Below, piece after piece: positions 1 to 8,007 of a DNA stretch of 64,000 bases (its first letter is position 1; the number at the start of each line of letters is the position of its first letter). The stretch is from Asticcacaulis sp. (GTDB taxonomy: Bacteria; Pseudomonadota; Alphaproteobacteria; Caulobacterales; Caulobacteraceae), in assembly GCA_024707255.1 (NCBI GenBank), contig JANQAC010000001.1, positions 682,001 through 746,000 of the forward strand. Reading direction: 5' to 3'. Both the position numbers and the translations under genes were made by a program. The notes below the pieces were generated by a model, which searched no databases, was not told where the DNA came from, and worked only from the letters and a program-made list of their open reading frames with translations.

Positions 1-1005
1 CCCGCGGCCCGGCGTATCACGGTCCTGGGTCGGCGCGAACAGGGTGCCGAGCATCAGGACGAAGCCGTCCGGGTAGTGATGCTCGCTCATCGCCTGGCCG
101 ATCAGGTCAAGCGGATCACGGCTGATCTCGCTCATGGTCGAGCGGCCGACCAGTTCATAGCCTTCCGGACCATCGATCTTGAGGTCAAGCACGGCGGAGC
201 GCACGTCATCGATGGTGAAGCTGTCGTCGAACATGCGGATAAAGGGGCCAAGCGCGCAGGAGGCGTTGTTGTCCTTGGCCTTGCCCAGCAGCAGGGCCGA
301 GCGGCCCTCGAAGCAACGCAGGTTGACGTCATTGCCGAGCGTGGCGCCGACGGCGCGGCCTTCCGGCGTGACAACCATGACCACTTCGGGCTCCGGATTG
401 TTCCAGGTCGAATCCGAACGCACGCCGACCTCATCGCCCCAGCCAACCGATGACAGCACTGGCGACTTGGTGAAGACCTCGGCGTCGGGGCCGATGGCGA
501 CTTCGAGATATTGCGACCATAGGCCATCGGCGATTAGGGCGGCTTTCAGGCGCGCCGAGGCTTCCGAGCCCGGCTTGACCGAACGGATATCACCACCGAC
601 GCGCTCAGCCAGGTCGTTGCGGATGGCCTGGGCCTTGTCGGCATCGCCACGGGCGCGCTCTTCGATGACGCGCTCGACGGCCGAGACGGCGAAAGTGACG
701 CCGGCAGCCTTGACGCATTGCAGGTCGATCGGGGACAGAAGCTGGTTGCCGGTACGGTGGGCGGCCGAGCCGTCCTTCGTCCAGGTCTTGGAAAATTCGA
801 AATCCTCGAAACCGCCAAACGGCAGGCCGCCTTCGGGTACGCCGGATTCCGGCCAGATCTTGAGCAATTGTGAAACGGTGGGTGCGATGGCGCTCATGTC
901 GAACACTTCGCCATTCTTGATCATGATCGGCGTCGGGCCATCGGCGGTCTCGATGCGGCCGACGAGGGTGGCTTCACGCCAATCCACAGGCAGAAAATCA
1001 GGCAT
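1..1005 (-). CDS. xylX: Fumarylacetoacetate hydrolase-family 2-keto-3-deoxy-sugar-acid dehydratase (partial, 3' end cut by window)
   Basis: Reading leftwards from ATG at 1005 gives 335 codons that stay open to the window edge, so about 50 C-terminal residues are probably missing. The protein starts MPDFLPVDWREATLVGRIE and contains VTFAVSAVERVIEERARGD, DGLWSQYLEVAIGPDAE and NNPEPEVVMVV, which I recognise as the FAH-fold dehydratase XylX of Caulobacter. That enzyme removes water from 2-keto-3-deoxy-D-xylonate in the oxidative (Weimberg) xylose pathway in the cytoplasm. The upstream gap carries a LacI/XylR-type operator and a possible -35 (TTGACA at 1144-1139). The lacI gene lies upstream on the same strand, 232 bp away, so xylX probably has its own promoter. 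The exact substrate (xylonate or arabinonate branch) cannot be told from sequence alone. Confidence 0.85.
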   Translation of the reverse strand, partial: MPDFLPVDWREATLVGRIETADGPTPIMIKNGEVFDMSAIAPTVSQLLKIWPESGVPEGGLPFGGFEDFEFSKTWTKDGSAAHRTGNQLLSPIDLQCVKAAGVTFAVSAVERVIEERARGDADKAQAIRNDLAERVGGDIRSVKPGSEASARLKAALIADGLWSQYLEVAIGPDAEVFTKSPVLSSVGWGDEVGVRSDSTWNNPEPEVVMVVTPEGRAVGATLGNDVNLRCFEGRSALLLGKAKDNNASCALGPFIRMFDDSFTIDDVRSAVLDLKIDGPEGYELVGRSTMSEISRDPLDLIGQAMSEHHYPDGFVLMLGTLFAPTQDRDTPGRG

Positions 1006-1104
1006 TATCTCACTAAATCCTTCAATGCTTGGGCGGATGACCTCATCCGCATCTTCTCTACCCGTTTACAGCCGTCATTAAACCTTCGCAGGTCACAGCC
1101 TGTT

Positions 1105-1118
1105 TGTTAGCGCTACCA
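1105..1118. promoter_or_regulatory. XylR-type operator upstream of xylX
   Basis: The sequence TGTTAGCGCTACCA is an imperfect palindrome centred on AGCGCT. From memory it matches the operator in the xylose-inducible xylX promoter of Caulobacter crescentus. On the minus strand it begins 20 bases after a TTGACA hexamer (1144-1139), so a bound repressor would cover the likely promoter of xylX. Identity with the Caulobacter site is recalled, not searched. Confidence 0.65.
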
Positions 1119-1198
1119 ATCTGGCAGACAGCCTCTTATGTCAAGCAGAAATACACTATTTCCTGCCCATAAATATAATTTTATCTGCGCAAATCAAC

Positions 1199-1212
1199 TG
1201 GAAGCGCTTCCG
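1199..1212. promoter_or_regulatory. LacI-family operator between lacI and xylX
   Basis: TGGAAGCGCTTCCG fits the general LacI/GalR operator pattern TGnAAnCGnTTnCA at every fixed position but the last. Its core GGAAGCGCTTCC (1200-1211) is a perfect palindrome. It lies between the lacI stop and the xylX promoter region. A second site of the same type is upstream of lacI at 2298-2311. Confidence 0.5.
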
Positions 1213-1237
1213 ATATCGGCGGACGACTGACGCTCGA

Positions 1238-2254
1238 TCAGCGAGAGAAGTCCCGGACCTCGCGCACGGCCTCGAATGGACGGCCCGAGCGGTGCCCCTT
1301 GATCTGGTCGAGCAGCAGGCGCACCGACAGACCGGCCATGTCGGAGATCGGCTGGCGTACGGTCGTCAGTTCCGGCCAGACGCTGGAGGCCATGGCCGTA
1401 TCGTCGAAGCCCACCACGCTCAGCTTCTCCGGCACCTCCAGGCCCAGCCTGTGTGCGGAAGCCACGGCGCCGGCGGCCATATCGTCATTGGAGGCGAAGA
1501 TGGCCGTGGGGCGCACCTTCTGGCTCAGCATCCGCTCGGCGGCATCGAAGCCGGAACGATAGGTGAAATAGCCCTGCGCCACATGGCCGGGATCGATCTT
1601 CAGGCCGGCCTTTTCCATGGCCGCGGCAAAGCCATCGTAACGGATCTGGCTGGCATAGGCATTCGGATGCCCCTTGATGAAGCCGATATCGCGGTGCCCC
1701 AGTTCGATCAGGCGGCGCGTCATGGCGGCCGCGGCCTTGAAATCATCGATGGTGACGCAGGAGACGTTCGGGTCGGGCCGGGCCATGGCGACGCCGACGA
1801 AGGGCATCTTCATGTCCTGCAATATCTTGGCAACACGGGTGGAATCGCTGAGCGGCGGCGACAGGATGACGCCGTCGCACCCGGCGGCCTTCATCTTTTC
1901 CAGGGCGGCGGTGGCGCCTTCGGGGCCTTCGCAGCTCTCAATAAGCAATTGCGCGCCGCTTTGCGAGCTTTCCGACAAAATGCCGAGCAGGAACTCGCTG
2001 AGGAAGGCGACGGAGGGATTGGAATAGAGCAGGCCAATGCGCGCCGAATCCTGCGTGGCCAGCGAACGGGCGGCCAGATTGGGCGAATAGTTCAGCGCCT
2101 CGACCGAGGCCATCACCTTGGCGCGGGTTTCCTCGCGCACATTTTTTTCGCCATTGATGACCCGTGACACCGTCATCGGGGAGACGCCAACATGGCGCGC
2201 CACATCATGAATGGTGACGATATTGCCCCCTCGCCGACCGACCTTGCGCGCCAA
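1238..2254 (-). CDS. LacI-family transcriptional repressor
   Basis: A 338-residue protein of normal LacI length. The helix-turn-helix is at about residues 14-35 (TIHDVARHVGVSPMTVSRVI), followed by the hinge helix near residue 60 (NLAARSLAT) and a periplasmic-binding-protein-like sensor domain ending with the typical VVGFDDTAMAS and LTTVRQP signatures. Such proteins bind a sugar and leave their operator. It sits between xylX and a divergent acetylesterase/fucosidase operon, with LacI-type operators on both sides (1199-1212, 2298-2311), so autoregulation and control of the esterase operon are likely. Whether it also acts on xylX is open, because the TGTTAGCGCTACCA site there is of a different subtype. 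The short basic extension before the HTH may be partly untranslated. Confidence 0.85.
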   Translation of the reverse strand: MARKVGRRGGNIVTIHDVARHVGVSPMTVSRVINGEKNVREETRAKVMASVEALNYSPNLAARSLATQDSARIGLLYSNPSVAFLSEFLLGILSESSQSGAQLLIESCEGPEGATAALEKMKAAGCDGVILSPPLSDSTRVAKILQDMKMPFVGVAMARPDPNVSCVTIDDFKAAAAMTRRLIELGHRDIGFIKGHPNAYASQIRYDGFAAAMEKAGLKIDPGHVAQGYFTYRSGFDAAERMLSQKVRPTAIFASNDDMAAGAVASAHRLGLEVPEKLSVVGFDDTAMASSVWPELTTVRQPISDMAGLSVRLLLDQIKGHRSGRPFEAVREVRDFSR

Positions 2255-2297
2255 ACCCAGTACCCCGTTCTATTCCGTTATTTGCAGATCTATAGGA

Positions 2298-2311
2298 TGC
2301 AATCGCTTACT
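2298..2311. promoter_or_regulatory. LacI-family operator in the lacI / acetylesterase divergent region
   Basis: TGCAATCGCTTACT matches the LacI/GalR pattern TGnAAnCGnTTnCA at all fixed positions except the last base. It lies 44 bp before the lacI start and about 190 bp before the divergent esterase gene, the expected place for an autoregulatory site. The rest of this 243-bp gap is AT-rich and probably holds both promoters. Confidence 0.5.
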
Positions 2312-2364
2312 TGGCAAATAAATGAGCAAAACCGGTCACCGAGGCAACCGAATTCATCAAATTT

Positions 2365-2401
2365 CACGAATGAAAATATTTTGGCAAACGAAAAATTCGT
2401 G
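2365..2401. repeat. Short inverted repeat in the lacI-esterase gap
   Basis: CACGAAT (2365-2371) and ATTCGTG (2395-2401) form 7-bp arms around a 23-base AT-rich spacer. It could be a regulator site for the esterase operon or chance. No family is recognised. Confidence 0.25.
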
Positions 2402-2497
2402 CAGAAAATACTTGAAAACCGGGCTATAATTTGACGCTATGAACCTGGCCGCCGGTAAGAGCGCGCCGCAATCATAATATAGTGAGGGGAGCCCGCC

Positions 2498-4477
2498 ATG
2501 AGGCCCGATATCCGCCGAATCATAACCCTGGCCGCAACCACGGGCCTGCTGATCACCCTGCCTTTCGCGGCTCAGGCGCAAACCGCGCCGCAGTTCGCCC
2601 GCATCTTCGGCGACCATGCCGTGATACAGCGCGATCAGGCGGTCAATATCTGGGGCACCGCCGCGCCCAATGCCGCGCTTACCGTCAGTGTCAACGGCCA
2701 GACCGCCACCACCACGGCCGGCACTGATGGCAAGTGGAAGACCGTCCTGCCGGCGCTCACCGCCGGCGGCCCCTATACGCTGACGGTTTCCGACGGCCAG
2801 GCCACTACGACCCTGAACGACATCCTGATCGGCGACGTCTATCTCTGTTCCGGGCAATCCAATATGGAATTCCCGGCGCGTCTCTCGACCGGTGCCTGGG
2901 GCGAGATCGGCGCCTCGGCCAATCCGAATTTGCGCTTCGTCAATATCGAGAAGGACAGCGCCGCCAGCCCGCGCGATGACCTGAAAACCGCGCCCGCCTG
3001 GAAAGTAACCGGGCCGGACACCACAGGCGAGGCTTCGGCCGTCTGCTACTATATGAGCAAGGCCCTGCAAAAGGAACACAAGGTGCCGGTGGGCTTTATC
3101 GGCACGGACTGGGGCGGCACCACGATCCAGAGCTGGATCAGCCCCGCCGCCCTGCGCACCCTTCCCGCCTATACCGCTGGCGTCGATGCCGTAGCGCAGT
3201 ATGGCGAAAACCCCGAAAAGGCGCAGGCCGCCCACGCCAAGGCACAGGAAGCCTGGTGGGACGCGCATGACAAATCCGCCAAGGCCCAGCGCGCCTGGAT
3301 TTCGCCGGCCTTCAACGATTCTTCGTGGTCGCGCCTGAAGGCCACCGGCGGCTGGAAGGACAGCGATGCCGCCGATCTCAAAGGCTTCGATGGCGTGGTC
3401 TGGCTGCGCAGCCGCGTGACGCTGACCGCCGATCAGGCCGCCAAGGCCAATGAACTGACGCTCGGCCCCATCGATACCTTCGACACCACCTGGGTCAATG
3501 GCCAGTGGGTCGGCAGCGGCGGCATCAACTGGGTATGGCGCGATTACAAGGTGGGCGCAGGCGTCTTCAAGGCGGGCGAAAACGTCATCGTCCTGCGCGT
3601 ATTGGGCAGTAACGGCCTGACCGGCACGCCCGACATGCGCTTCGTCAAGACCTGCGACGGCCAGGCCATTCCGCTCTCCGCTGACTGGACCTACAAGACC
3701 GGCATGGCGGCGAAAGGCCAAAATGCTAACTTGCGCATTCCCGCTGCCCCCTGGGATGTACCGACCAGCCTCAACACCCTCTATAACGGCATGATCGCCC
3801 CGCTGGCCCCCTATACGGTCAGGGCCGCGGCCTGGTATCAGGGCGAATCCAATGCCGATGCCGCCGCTGAGTATCGCACCTTGCTGCCGATGCTGATGGC
3901 CGACTGGCGCAAGAGCTTTGCCGCGCCCGACCTGCCCATGCTGATCGTGCAGTTGTCCAGCTATGGCTCGGTCTCTACGACGCCCGGCGTGTCGCACTGG
4001 GCCGAACTGCGCGAGGCCCAGCGCCTGAGTGTGGATGGCGATCCGCACGCCGCCCTGATCGTCAGCCATGATTTCGGCGACCGCAGCGATATTCACCCGA
4101 CGCAGAAGAATATCATCGGCCTGCGCGCCGCCCGCGCGGTTGATCATCTCGTCTTCGGAAAGGCGGTTGCCCCGACCGGGCCGGAGGCGACCTCGGTGAC
4201 GCGCGCCGGCGCGGACCTGGCGGTCAATTTCCGTTATGCCGACAGCGGCCTGAAAACCTATAGCTCCGATACCGCCATTGGTTTCGAGACCTGCGACGCC
4301 AAGGACGCCTGCCGTTATGTCACCGCCGTGACCGATGGCAGCCGCGTCGTGCTGAAAGGCGCCAATACGCCCGAAACAATCAAGGTACGCTACGCCTGGT
4401 CGGACGCGCCCTTCACCAATCTCTACAGCGGCGATGACCAGCCTGCCGTACCGTTCGAACTGAAAGTCAGCCAATGA
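2498..4477 (+). CDS. Secreted SGNH-type carbohydrate acetylesterase (sialate O-acetylesterase family)
   Basis: A 659-residue protein with a Sec signal peptide ending near residue 28 (AAQAQ). The nucleophile block GQSNM is at residues 119-123 (Ser121) and the catalytic Asp-His block DIHPTQK lies near residue 540. An insert between the two blocks resembles a jelly-roll module (WLRSRVTLTADQA onward). The family is named for sialate 9-O-acetylesterases, but many members remove acetyl groups from plant glycans. The stop overlaps the start of the GH29 fucosidase (ATGA at 4474-4477), so the two genes are translationally coupled. Together with the neighbouring xylX this suggests work on acetylated, fucosylated xyloglucan side chains in the periplasm. 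That substrate is inferred. Confidence 0.85.
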   Translation: MRPDIRRIITLAATTGLLITLPFAAQAQTAPQFARIFGDHAVIQRDQAVNIWGTAAPNAALTVSVNGQTATTTAGTDGKWKTVLPALTAGGPYTLTVSDGQATTTLNDILIGDVYLCSGQSNMEFPARLSTGAWGEIGASANPNLRFVNIEKDSAASPRDDLKTAPAWKVTGPDTTGEASAVCYYMSKALQKEHKVPVGFIGTDWGGTTIQSWISPAALRTLPAYTAGVDAVAQYGENPEKAQAAHAKAQEAWWDAHDKSAKAQRAWISPAFNDSSWSRLKATGGWKDSDAADLKGFDGVVWLRSRVTLTADQAAKANELTLGPIDTFDTTWVNGQWVGSGGINWVWRDYKVGAGVFKAGENVIVLRVLGSNGLTGTPDMRFVKTCDGQAIPLSADWTYKTGMAAKGQNANLRIPAAPWDVPTSLNTLYNGMIAPLAPYTVRAAAWYQGESNADAAAEYRTLLPMLMADWRKSFAAPDLPMLIVQLSSYGSVSTTPGVSHWAELREAQRLSVDGDPHAALIVSHDFGDRSDIHPTQKNIIGLRAARAVDHLVFGKAVAPTGPEATSVTRAGADLAVNFRYADSGLKTYSSDTAIGFETCDAKDACRYVTAVTDGSRVVLKGANTPETIKVRYAWSDAPFTNLYSGDDQPAVPFELKVSQ

Positions 4478-6111
4478 AGATGAACCGCCGCCAATTACTG
4501 GCCACGTCCGCAGGTGCCGCCTTTATCGCCCCCACCGCCGCTGAGGCTGCCCCGAAAGCCCCCTTCAAGGGCTCGTGGGAGTCGCTGGCTGAAAACTACC
4601 AGACGCCGGAATGGTTCCGTGACGCCAAGCTCGGCATCTGGGCGCACTGGGGGCCGCAATGCGTGCCGGAATATGGTGACTGGTACGGCCGCCAGATGTA
4701 CCAGCAGGGCAATCCCTATTACGACCATCACGTCAAGACCTATGGCCATCCGGCGCAGTTCGGTTTCATGGAGTTCATCGGCCAGTGGAAAGTCGATCAG
4801 TGGGATCCGGATCGCCTGATCGGGCTCTATAAGGCGGCCGGCGCGAAGTATTTCGTCTCGCTGGCCAATCACCACGACAATTTCGACATGTTCGATTCCA
4901 AATACCAGGACTGGAACGCCACGAAGCTGGGCCCCAAGCGCGATGTCGTCGGCACCTGGGCCAAGGCGGCGCGGGCGCAAGGCTTGCGCTTCGGCGTCTC
5001 CAACCACGGCGCCCATGCCTGGCACTGGTGGGCGACCGCCTTTGGCTATGATGCCGAGGGGCCGGCGCGCGGCCTGCGTTATGACGCTTATCGCGTGAAG
5101 AAGGAAGACGGCAAGGGCAAGTGGTGGGAGGGCTATGACCCGCATGAGCTCTATGTCGGGCCAGAAGGCGACATGGTGCCGCCCGATGGCATTACCACCA
5201 TCAAGGCCATGCAGGATTACCACGACAGCCATTCCGGCCAGTGGCTGGAAACCGTGCCGCCGGGCGATCCGTACTTTGTGAAGAAATGGGCGCTGCGCCA
5301 GCAGGATCTGGTCGACAAGTACCAGCCGGACCTCGTCTATTTCGACAACACCACGCTGCCGCTCGAACAGACCGGCCTCGACGCCACGGCCTATTATTAC
5401 AATGCCAGCTATACGTGGCACGGCAAGCTGGATGTTGTGGCCACCGGCAAGCGGCTGAACGACCTGCAGCGCAAGGCCATCACTGAGGATGTCGAGCGCG
5501 GCTATTCCGATCGCCTGCGCGAGATTCCGTGGCAGACCTGCACCTGTATCGGCAACTGGCACTATGACCGTCCGCTCTATGAGCGCAATGGCTACAAGAC
5601 GGCGAAGGAGGTTATCCAGCGCCTGGCCGATGTGGTTTCCAAAAACGGCAATATGCTGCTGAGCATCCCGGTGCGCGGCAATGGTTCGATCGACGAGAAG
5701 GAAGAGGCGATCCTGGCCGACATGGCCGCGTGGATGGCGGTCAATGGCGAGGCCATTTTCGCTACCCGTCCGTGGGATATCTTTGGCGAAGGCCCGTTTG
5801 CGCCGCCGGCGGCCGGCGACATGGATGAGTGGAAGGCCAAGCCGTTCAGCCATGAGGATATCCGCTTCACCACGAAATCAGGTGTTTTGTATGCCCTGGT
5901 GCAGGACTGGCCGGAAAATGGGTACGTTCAAATCTATTCCATGGCCGAGGGATCGCCACAGCGCAAAGGCACGATCGAAAAGGTCGAACTGCTGGGCCAT
6001 GCCGAACCCTTGAAGTTTGAACTGGGCATGGATGGACTGAGCGTGAAACTGCCGGACGCGAAACCGACCTTTACACCGGTGCTGAAGATTACGGGTTCGG
6101 GGCTGGTGTAA
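4474..6111 (+). CDS. GH29 alpha-L-fucosidase, Tat-exported
   Basis: A 545-residue protein that releases L-fucose from glycans. The N-terminus MKMNRRQLLATSAGAAFIA is a twin-arginine signal with cleavage near AAEA. GH29 signatures are LGIWAHWGPQCVPEYGDWY near residue 55, the loop KYFVSLANHHDNFDMF, and PDLVYFDNTTLPL near residue 290, whose Asp is the expected nucleophile. After the barrel there is a beta-sandwich tail (VQIYSMAEG). It is coupled by a 4-bp overlap to the acetylesterase upstream. Tat export contrasts with the Sec signal of its partner but both would reach the periplasm. A REP-like repeat and a strong terminator follow. Confidence 0.9.
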   Translation: MKMNRRQLLATSAGAAFIAPTAAEAAPKAPFKGSWESLAENYQTPEWFRDAKLGIWAHWGPQCVPEYGDWYGRQMYQQGNPYYDHHVKTYGHPAQFGFMEFIGQWKVDQWDPDRLIGLYKAAGAKYFVSLANHHDNFDMFDSKYQDWNATKLGPKRDVVGTWAKAARAQGLRFGVSNHGAHAWHWWATAFGYDAEGPARGLRYDAYRVKKEDGKGKWWEGYDPHELYVGPEGDMVPPDGITTIKAMQDYHDSHSGQWLETVPPGDPYFVKKWALRQQDLVDKYQPDLVYFDNTTLPLEQTGLDATAYYYNASYTWHGKLDVVATGKRLNDLQRKAITEDVERGYSDRLREIPWQTCTCIGNWHYDRPLYERNGYKTAKEVIQRLADVVSKNGNMLLSIPVRGNGSIDEKEEAILADMAAWMAVNGEAIFATRPWDIFGEGPFAPPAAGDMDEWKAKPFSHEDIRFTTKSGVLYALVQDWPENGYVQIYSMAEGSPQRKGTIEKVELLGHAEPLKFELGMDGLSVKLPDAKPTFTPVLKITGSGLV

Positions 6112-6114
6112 ATT

Positions 6115-6222
6115 TTCTCCTCCCTACGAAGTGGGGGAGGTGGCGCGTAGCGCCGGGGGGCGCCCCTCCGTCATCTCGCTACGCTCGCTGACACCTCCCC
6201 ATTTAAGAAATGGGGAGGAGAA
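6115..6222. repeat. REP-like intergenic inverted repeat (CTCCTCCC family)
   Basis: TTCTCCTCCC (6115-6124) pairs with GGGAGGAGAA (6213-6222). Between them are smaller hairpins such as GGCGCGTAGCGCC. Relatives with the same CCTCCCC/GGGGAGG ends are at 29664-29765, 47030-47080, 47511-47624 and 50506-50553. An open frame read through it on the minus strand is not a gene. Confidence 0.6.
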
Positions 6223-6230
6223 GAAATAAG

Positions 6231-6264
6231 AACCCCGCGACCGGTGATCGCGGGGTTTTGTTTT
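6231..6264. terminator. Rho-independent terminator between fucosidase and pstS
   Basis: AACCCCGCGA (6231-6240) pairs with TCGCGGGGTT (6248-6257) and is followed by TTGTTTT. The upstream strand has an A-rich flank, so it can end transcripts from both the fucosidase operon and pstS. Confidence 0.8.
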
Positions 6265-6278
6265 GGAATGCGCGAAAC

Positions 6279-7349
6279 TTACTGCGCCGTATAGACCGGC
6301 TTGCCACCGGCCCGGACCGCCGACCATTGCTGGCGGACCATGGTCTTCACCGTATCCGGCATCGGCACATAGTCGAGCGAACCGGCATCAGCATCGCCCG
6401 ACTTGTAGGCCCAGTCGAAGAACTTCAGCACGGCGGCGCCCTTGGCGGCGTCGGTCTGGGTCTTGTGAACCAGGATGAAGGTGGCGCCGGCCAGCGGCCA
6501 GGCGTCGGCGCCCGGCTGGTCGAGCAGCAGCATGTAATTGCCCGGCGCATGGGCCCAGTCAGCGCTGGCGGCGGCGGCCGAGAAGGAAGCGGCGGCCGGT
6601 TGCGGGAAGTTGCCCGCCTTGTTCTTCACCAGCGCAAAGGTGCCGCCGTTCTTCTTGGCATAGGCATATTCGACATAGCCGATCGAGCCCACCGTCTGCT
6701 TGACGAAGGCGGCGACGCCATCATTGCCCTTCCCGCCCATGCCGGTCGGCCATTCGACGGCATCCGAACCGCCGACCTTGGACGCCCATTCCGGCGATTG
6801 CGAAGACAGGTAGGTGGTGAACAGGAAGGAGGTGCCGGAACCATCTGAACGGTGGACCACGGTGACCGGCAGGGCCGGCAGGGTAACACCGGGGTTCAGA
6901 GCCGCAATCGCCTTGTCGTTCCAGGTGGTGACCTTGCCGAGGAAGATATCGGCCAGCAGCGGGCCGCTCAGCTTCAGCTTACCCGCTTCGATGCCCGGCA
7001 GGTTCACCAGAGGCACGATGCCGCCCATCACAGTCGGGAACTGGTAGAGACCGTTCTTGTCGAGTTCCTCGGCCTTCAGCGGTTTGTCGCTGGCGCCGAA
7101 ATCGACCGTGCCGGCCTCGATCTGCTTGATACCGCCGCCAGAACCGATGGCCTGATAGTTCATGGTCGTGCCGGCCTCGGTCTTGTATTTGGCGGCCCAG
7201 GCGGCATAGACCGGCGCGGGGAAGGTGGCGCCGGCACCGGAGATACCGCCGGCAGGTGCGGCCGAGCCAGCATCGCCGGCGGGCTTGGACGGGCTGCAGG
7301 CGACCAGCGCCAGGGCGGCGAGAGTTAATGCGAGAACCGGCTTGAACAT
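6279..7349 (-). CDS. pstS: Phosphate-binding protein PstS, predicted lipoprotein
   Basis: A 356-residue periplasmic phosphate-binding protein. I chose the ATG at 7349 because GGAGAAAG lies just upstream and the protein then begins with a lipobox (LALVAC, Cys18), so it is probably membrane-anchored. PstS signatures are ISGAGATFPAPVYAAW, MNYQAIGSGGGIKQI, the phosphate loop DFGASDKPL, VVHRSDGSGTSFLFT and GSIGYVEYAYA. It normally hands phosphate to PstCAB, but no pstC, pstA, pstB or phoU is next to it here. A weak TGTCAC half-site on the minus strand at 7402-7397 could belong to a PhoB box, but the second half is poor. Confidence 0.92.
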   Translation of the reverse strand: MFKPVLALTLAALALVACSPSKPAGDAGSAAPAGGISGAGATFPAPVYAAWAAKYKTEAGTTMNYQAIGSGGGIKQIEAGTVDFGASDKPLKAEELDKNGLYQFPTVMGGIVPLVNLPGIEAGKLKLSGPLLADIFLGKVTTWNDKAIAALNPGVTLPALPVTVVHRSDGSGTSFLFTTYLSSQSPEWASKVGGSDAVEWPTGMGGKGNDGVAAFVKQTVGSIGYVEYAYAKKNGGTFALVKNKAGNFPQPAAASFSAAAASADWAHAPGNYMLLLDQPGADAWPLAGATFILVHKTQTDAAKGAAVLKFFDWAYKSGDADAGSLDYVPMPDTVKTMVRQQWSAVRAGGKPVYTAQ

Positions 7350-7478
7350 TGGCTTTCTCCAGATAATTCCAAACGATGCCACTAGGGACCGTAATTGTGA
7401 CACCTGCGCCAATACAGTATAAAAGCGGCGTTCGCAATTTGGCTTGAACATATAAGAAAACGATAAAGGGAGGTCGCC

Positions 7479-7937
7479 ATGTCCTGTAAGATCATCGCTG
7501 CCGGCCTGATGGCGCTGGCCCTGATACAATGCTCGCCAAAGCCGGCCGAAACGCCGCCGCCGGTGGCCACGAAACCGGTCGATTTCGCCTATGATATCGC
7601 CCTGCACATCAAGCCAGGAACGACGGCACAGGTCGGGCGCCTCACCATCTCAGCTAAATATTACGGCCTGCCGGTGCCGGAGACCATGCACCTGGCCGAT
7701 GCTGGCGGGGCCATCGAATTCAATACCGATACGGTTGAGGTCGAGGCGAAGGACCAGACCGTCCATATGACCGGCGACGGTATGCCCAAGGATCGCGTTA
7801 AGGACATCAATACCGGTTCGCCACTGGTGCAGATCACGGTGAAGGACAAGGCGGGCCGGATCGGATGCAGCGTCTTCCAGGACTATGTAAAGACGGCACA
7901 GCAGAAACCCGTCGATATCTGGTGCGGGTTAAAATAG
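7479..7937 (+). CDS. Hypothetical lipoprotein
   Basis: A 152-residue protein of unknown function. The N-terminus MSCKIIAAGLMALALIQCS is a lipoprotein signal with Cys18 as the anchor, followed by a short proline-rich linker. The rest looks like a small beta-rich domain with two cysteines near the end (IGCSVF, DIWCGLK) that could form a disulfide. GGGAGG lies upstream at a good distance from the ATG. It is transcribed away from pstS, with 129 bp between the two starts, and no partner gene indicates a role. Confidence 0.7.
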   Translation: MSCKIIAAGLMALALIQCSPKPAETPPPVATKPVDFAYDIALHIKPGTTAQVGRLTISAKYYGLPVPETMHLADAGGAIEFNTDTVEVEAKDQTVHMTGDGMPKDRVKDINTGSPLVQITVKDKAGRIGCSVFQDYVKTAQQKPVDIWCGLK

Positions 7938-7963
7938 CCAGTGCGGTCGATATCGGATTAAGC

Positions 7964-7990
7964 CCCACTCTCCCCATGTGGGAGAGAGGG
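7964..7990. repeat. Hairpin of the CTCTCCCC repeat type
   Basis: CCCACTCTCC pairs with GGAGAGAGGG around CCATGTG. It lies between two convergent genes and may be a short member of the local REP family or a weak terminator without a T-run. Confidence 0.35.
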
Positions 7991-8007
7991 AGTTAGGGGA
8001 CAGCGCC

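Noticed and set aside
2357..4474. A 705-codon open frame on the minus strand opposite the acetylesterase
   Set aside because: It mirrors a clear family gene with signal peptide and GQSNM motif. GC-rich codon use leaves the opposite strand open by chance. It has no recognisable domain and no ribosome site.
7386..7403. PhoB box before pstS
   Set aside because: One half-site (TGTCAC) is visible but the second, 11 bases on, is poor. It is too weak to list as a feature.
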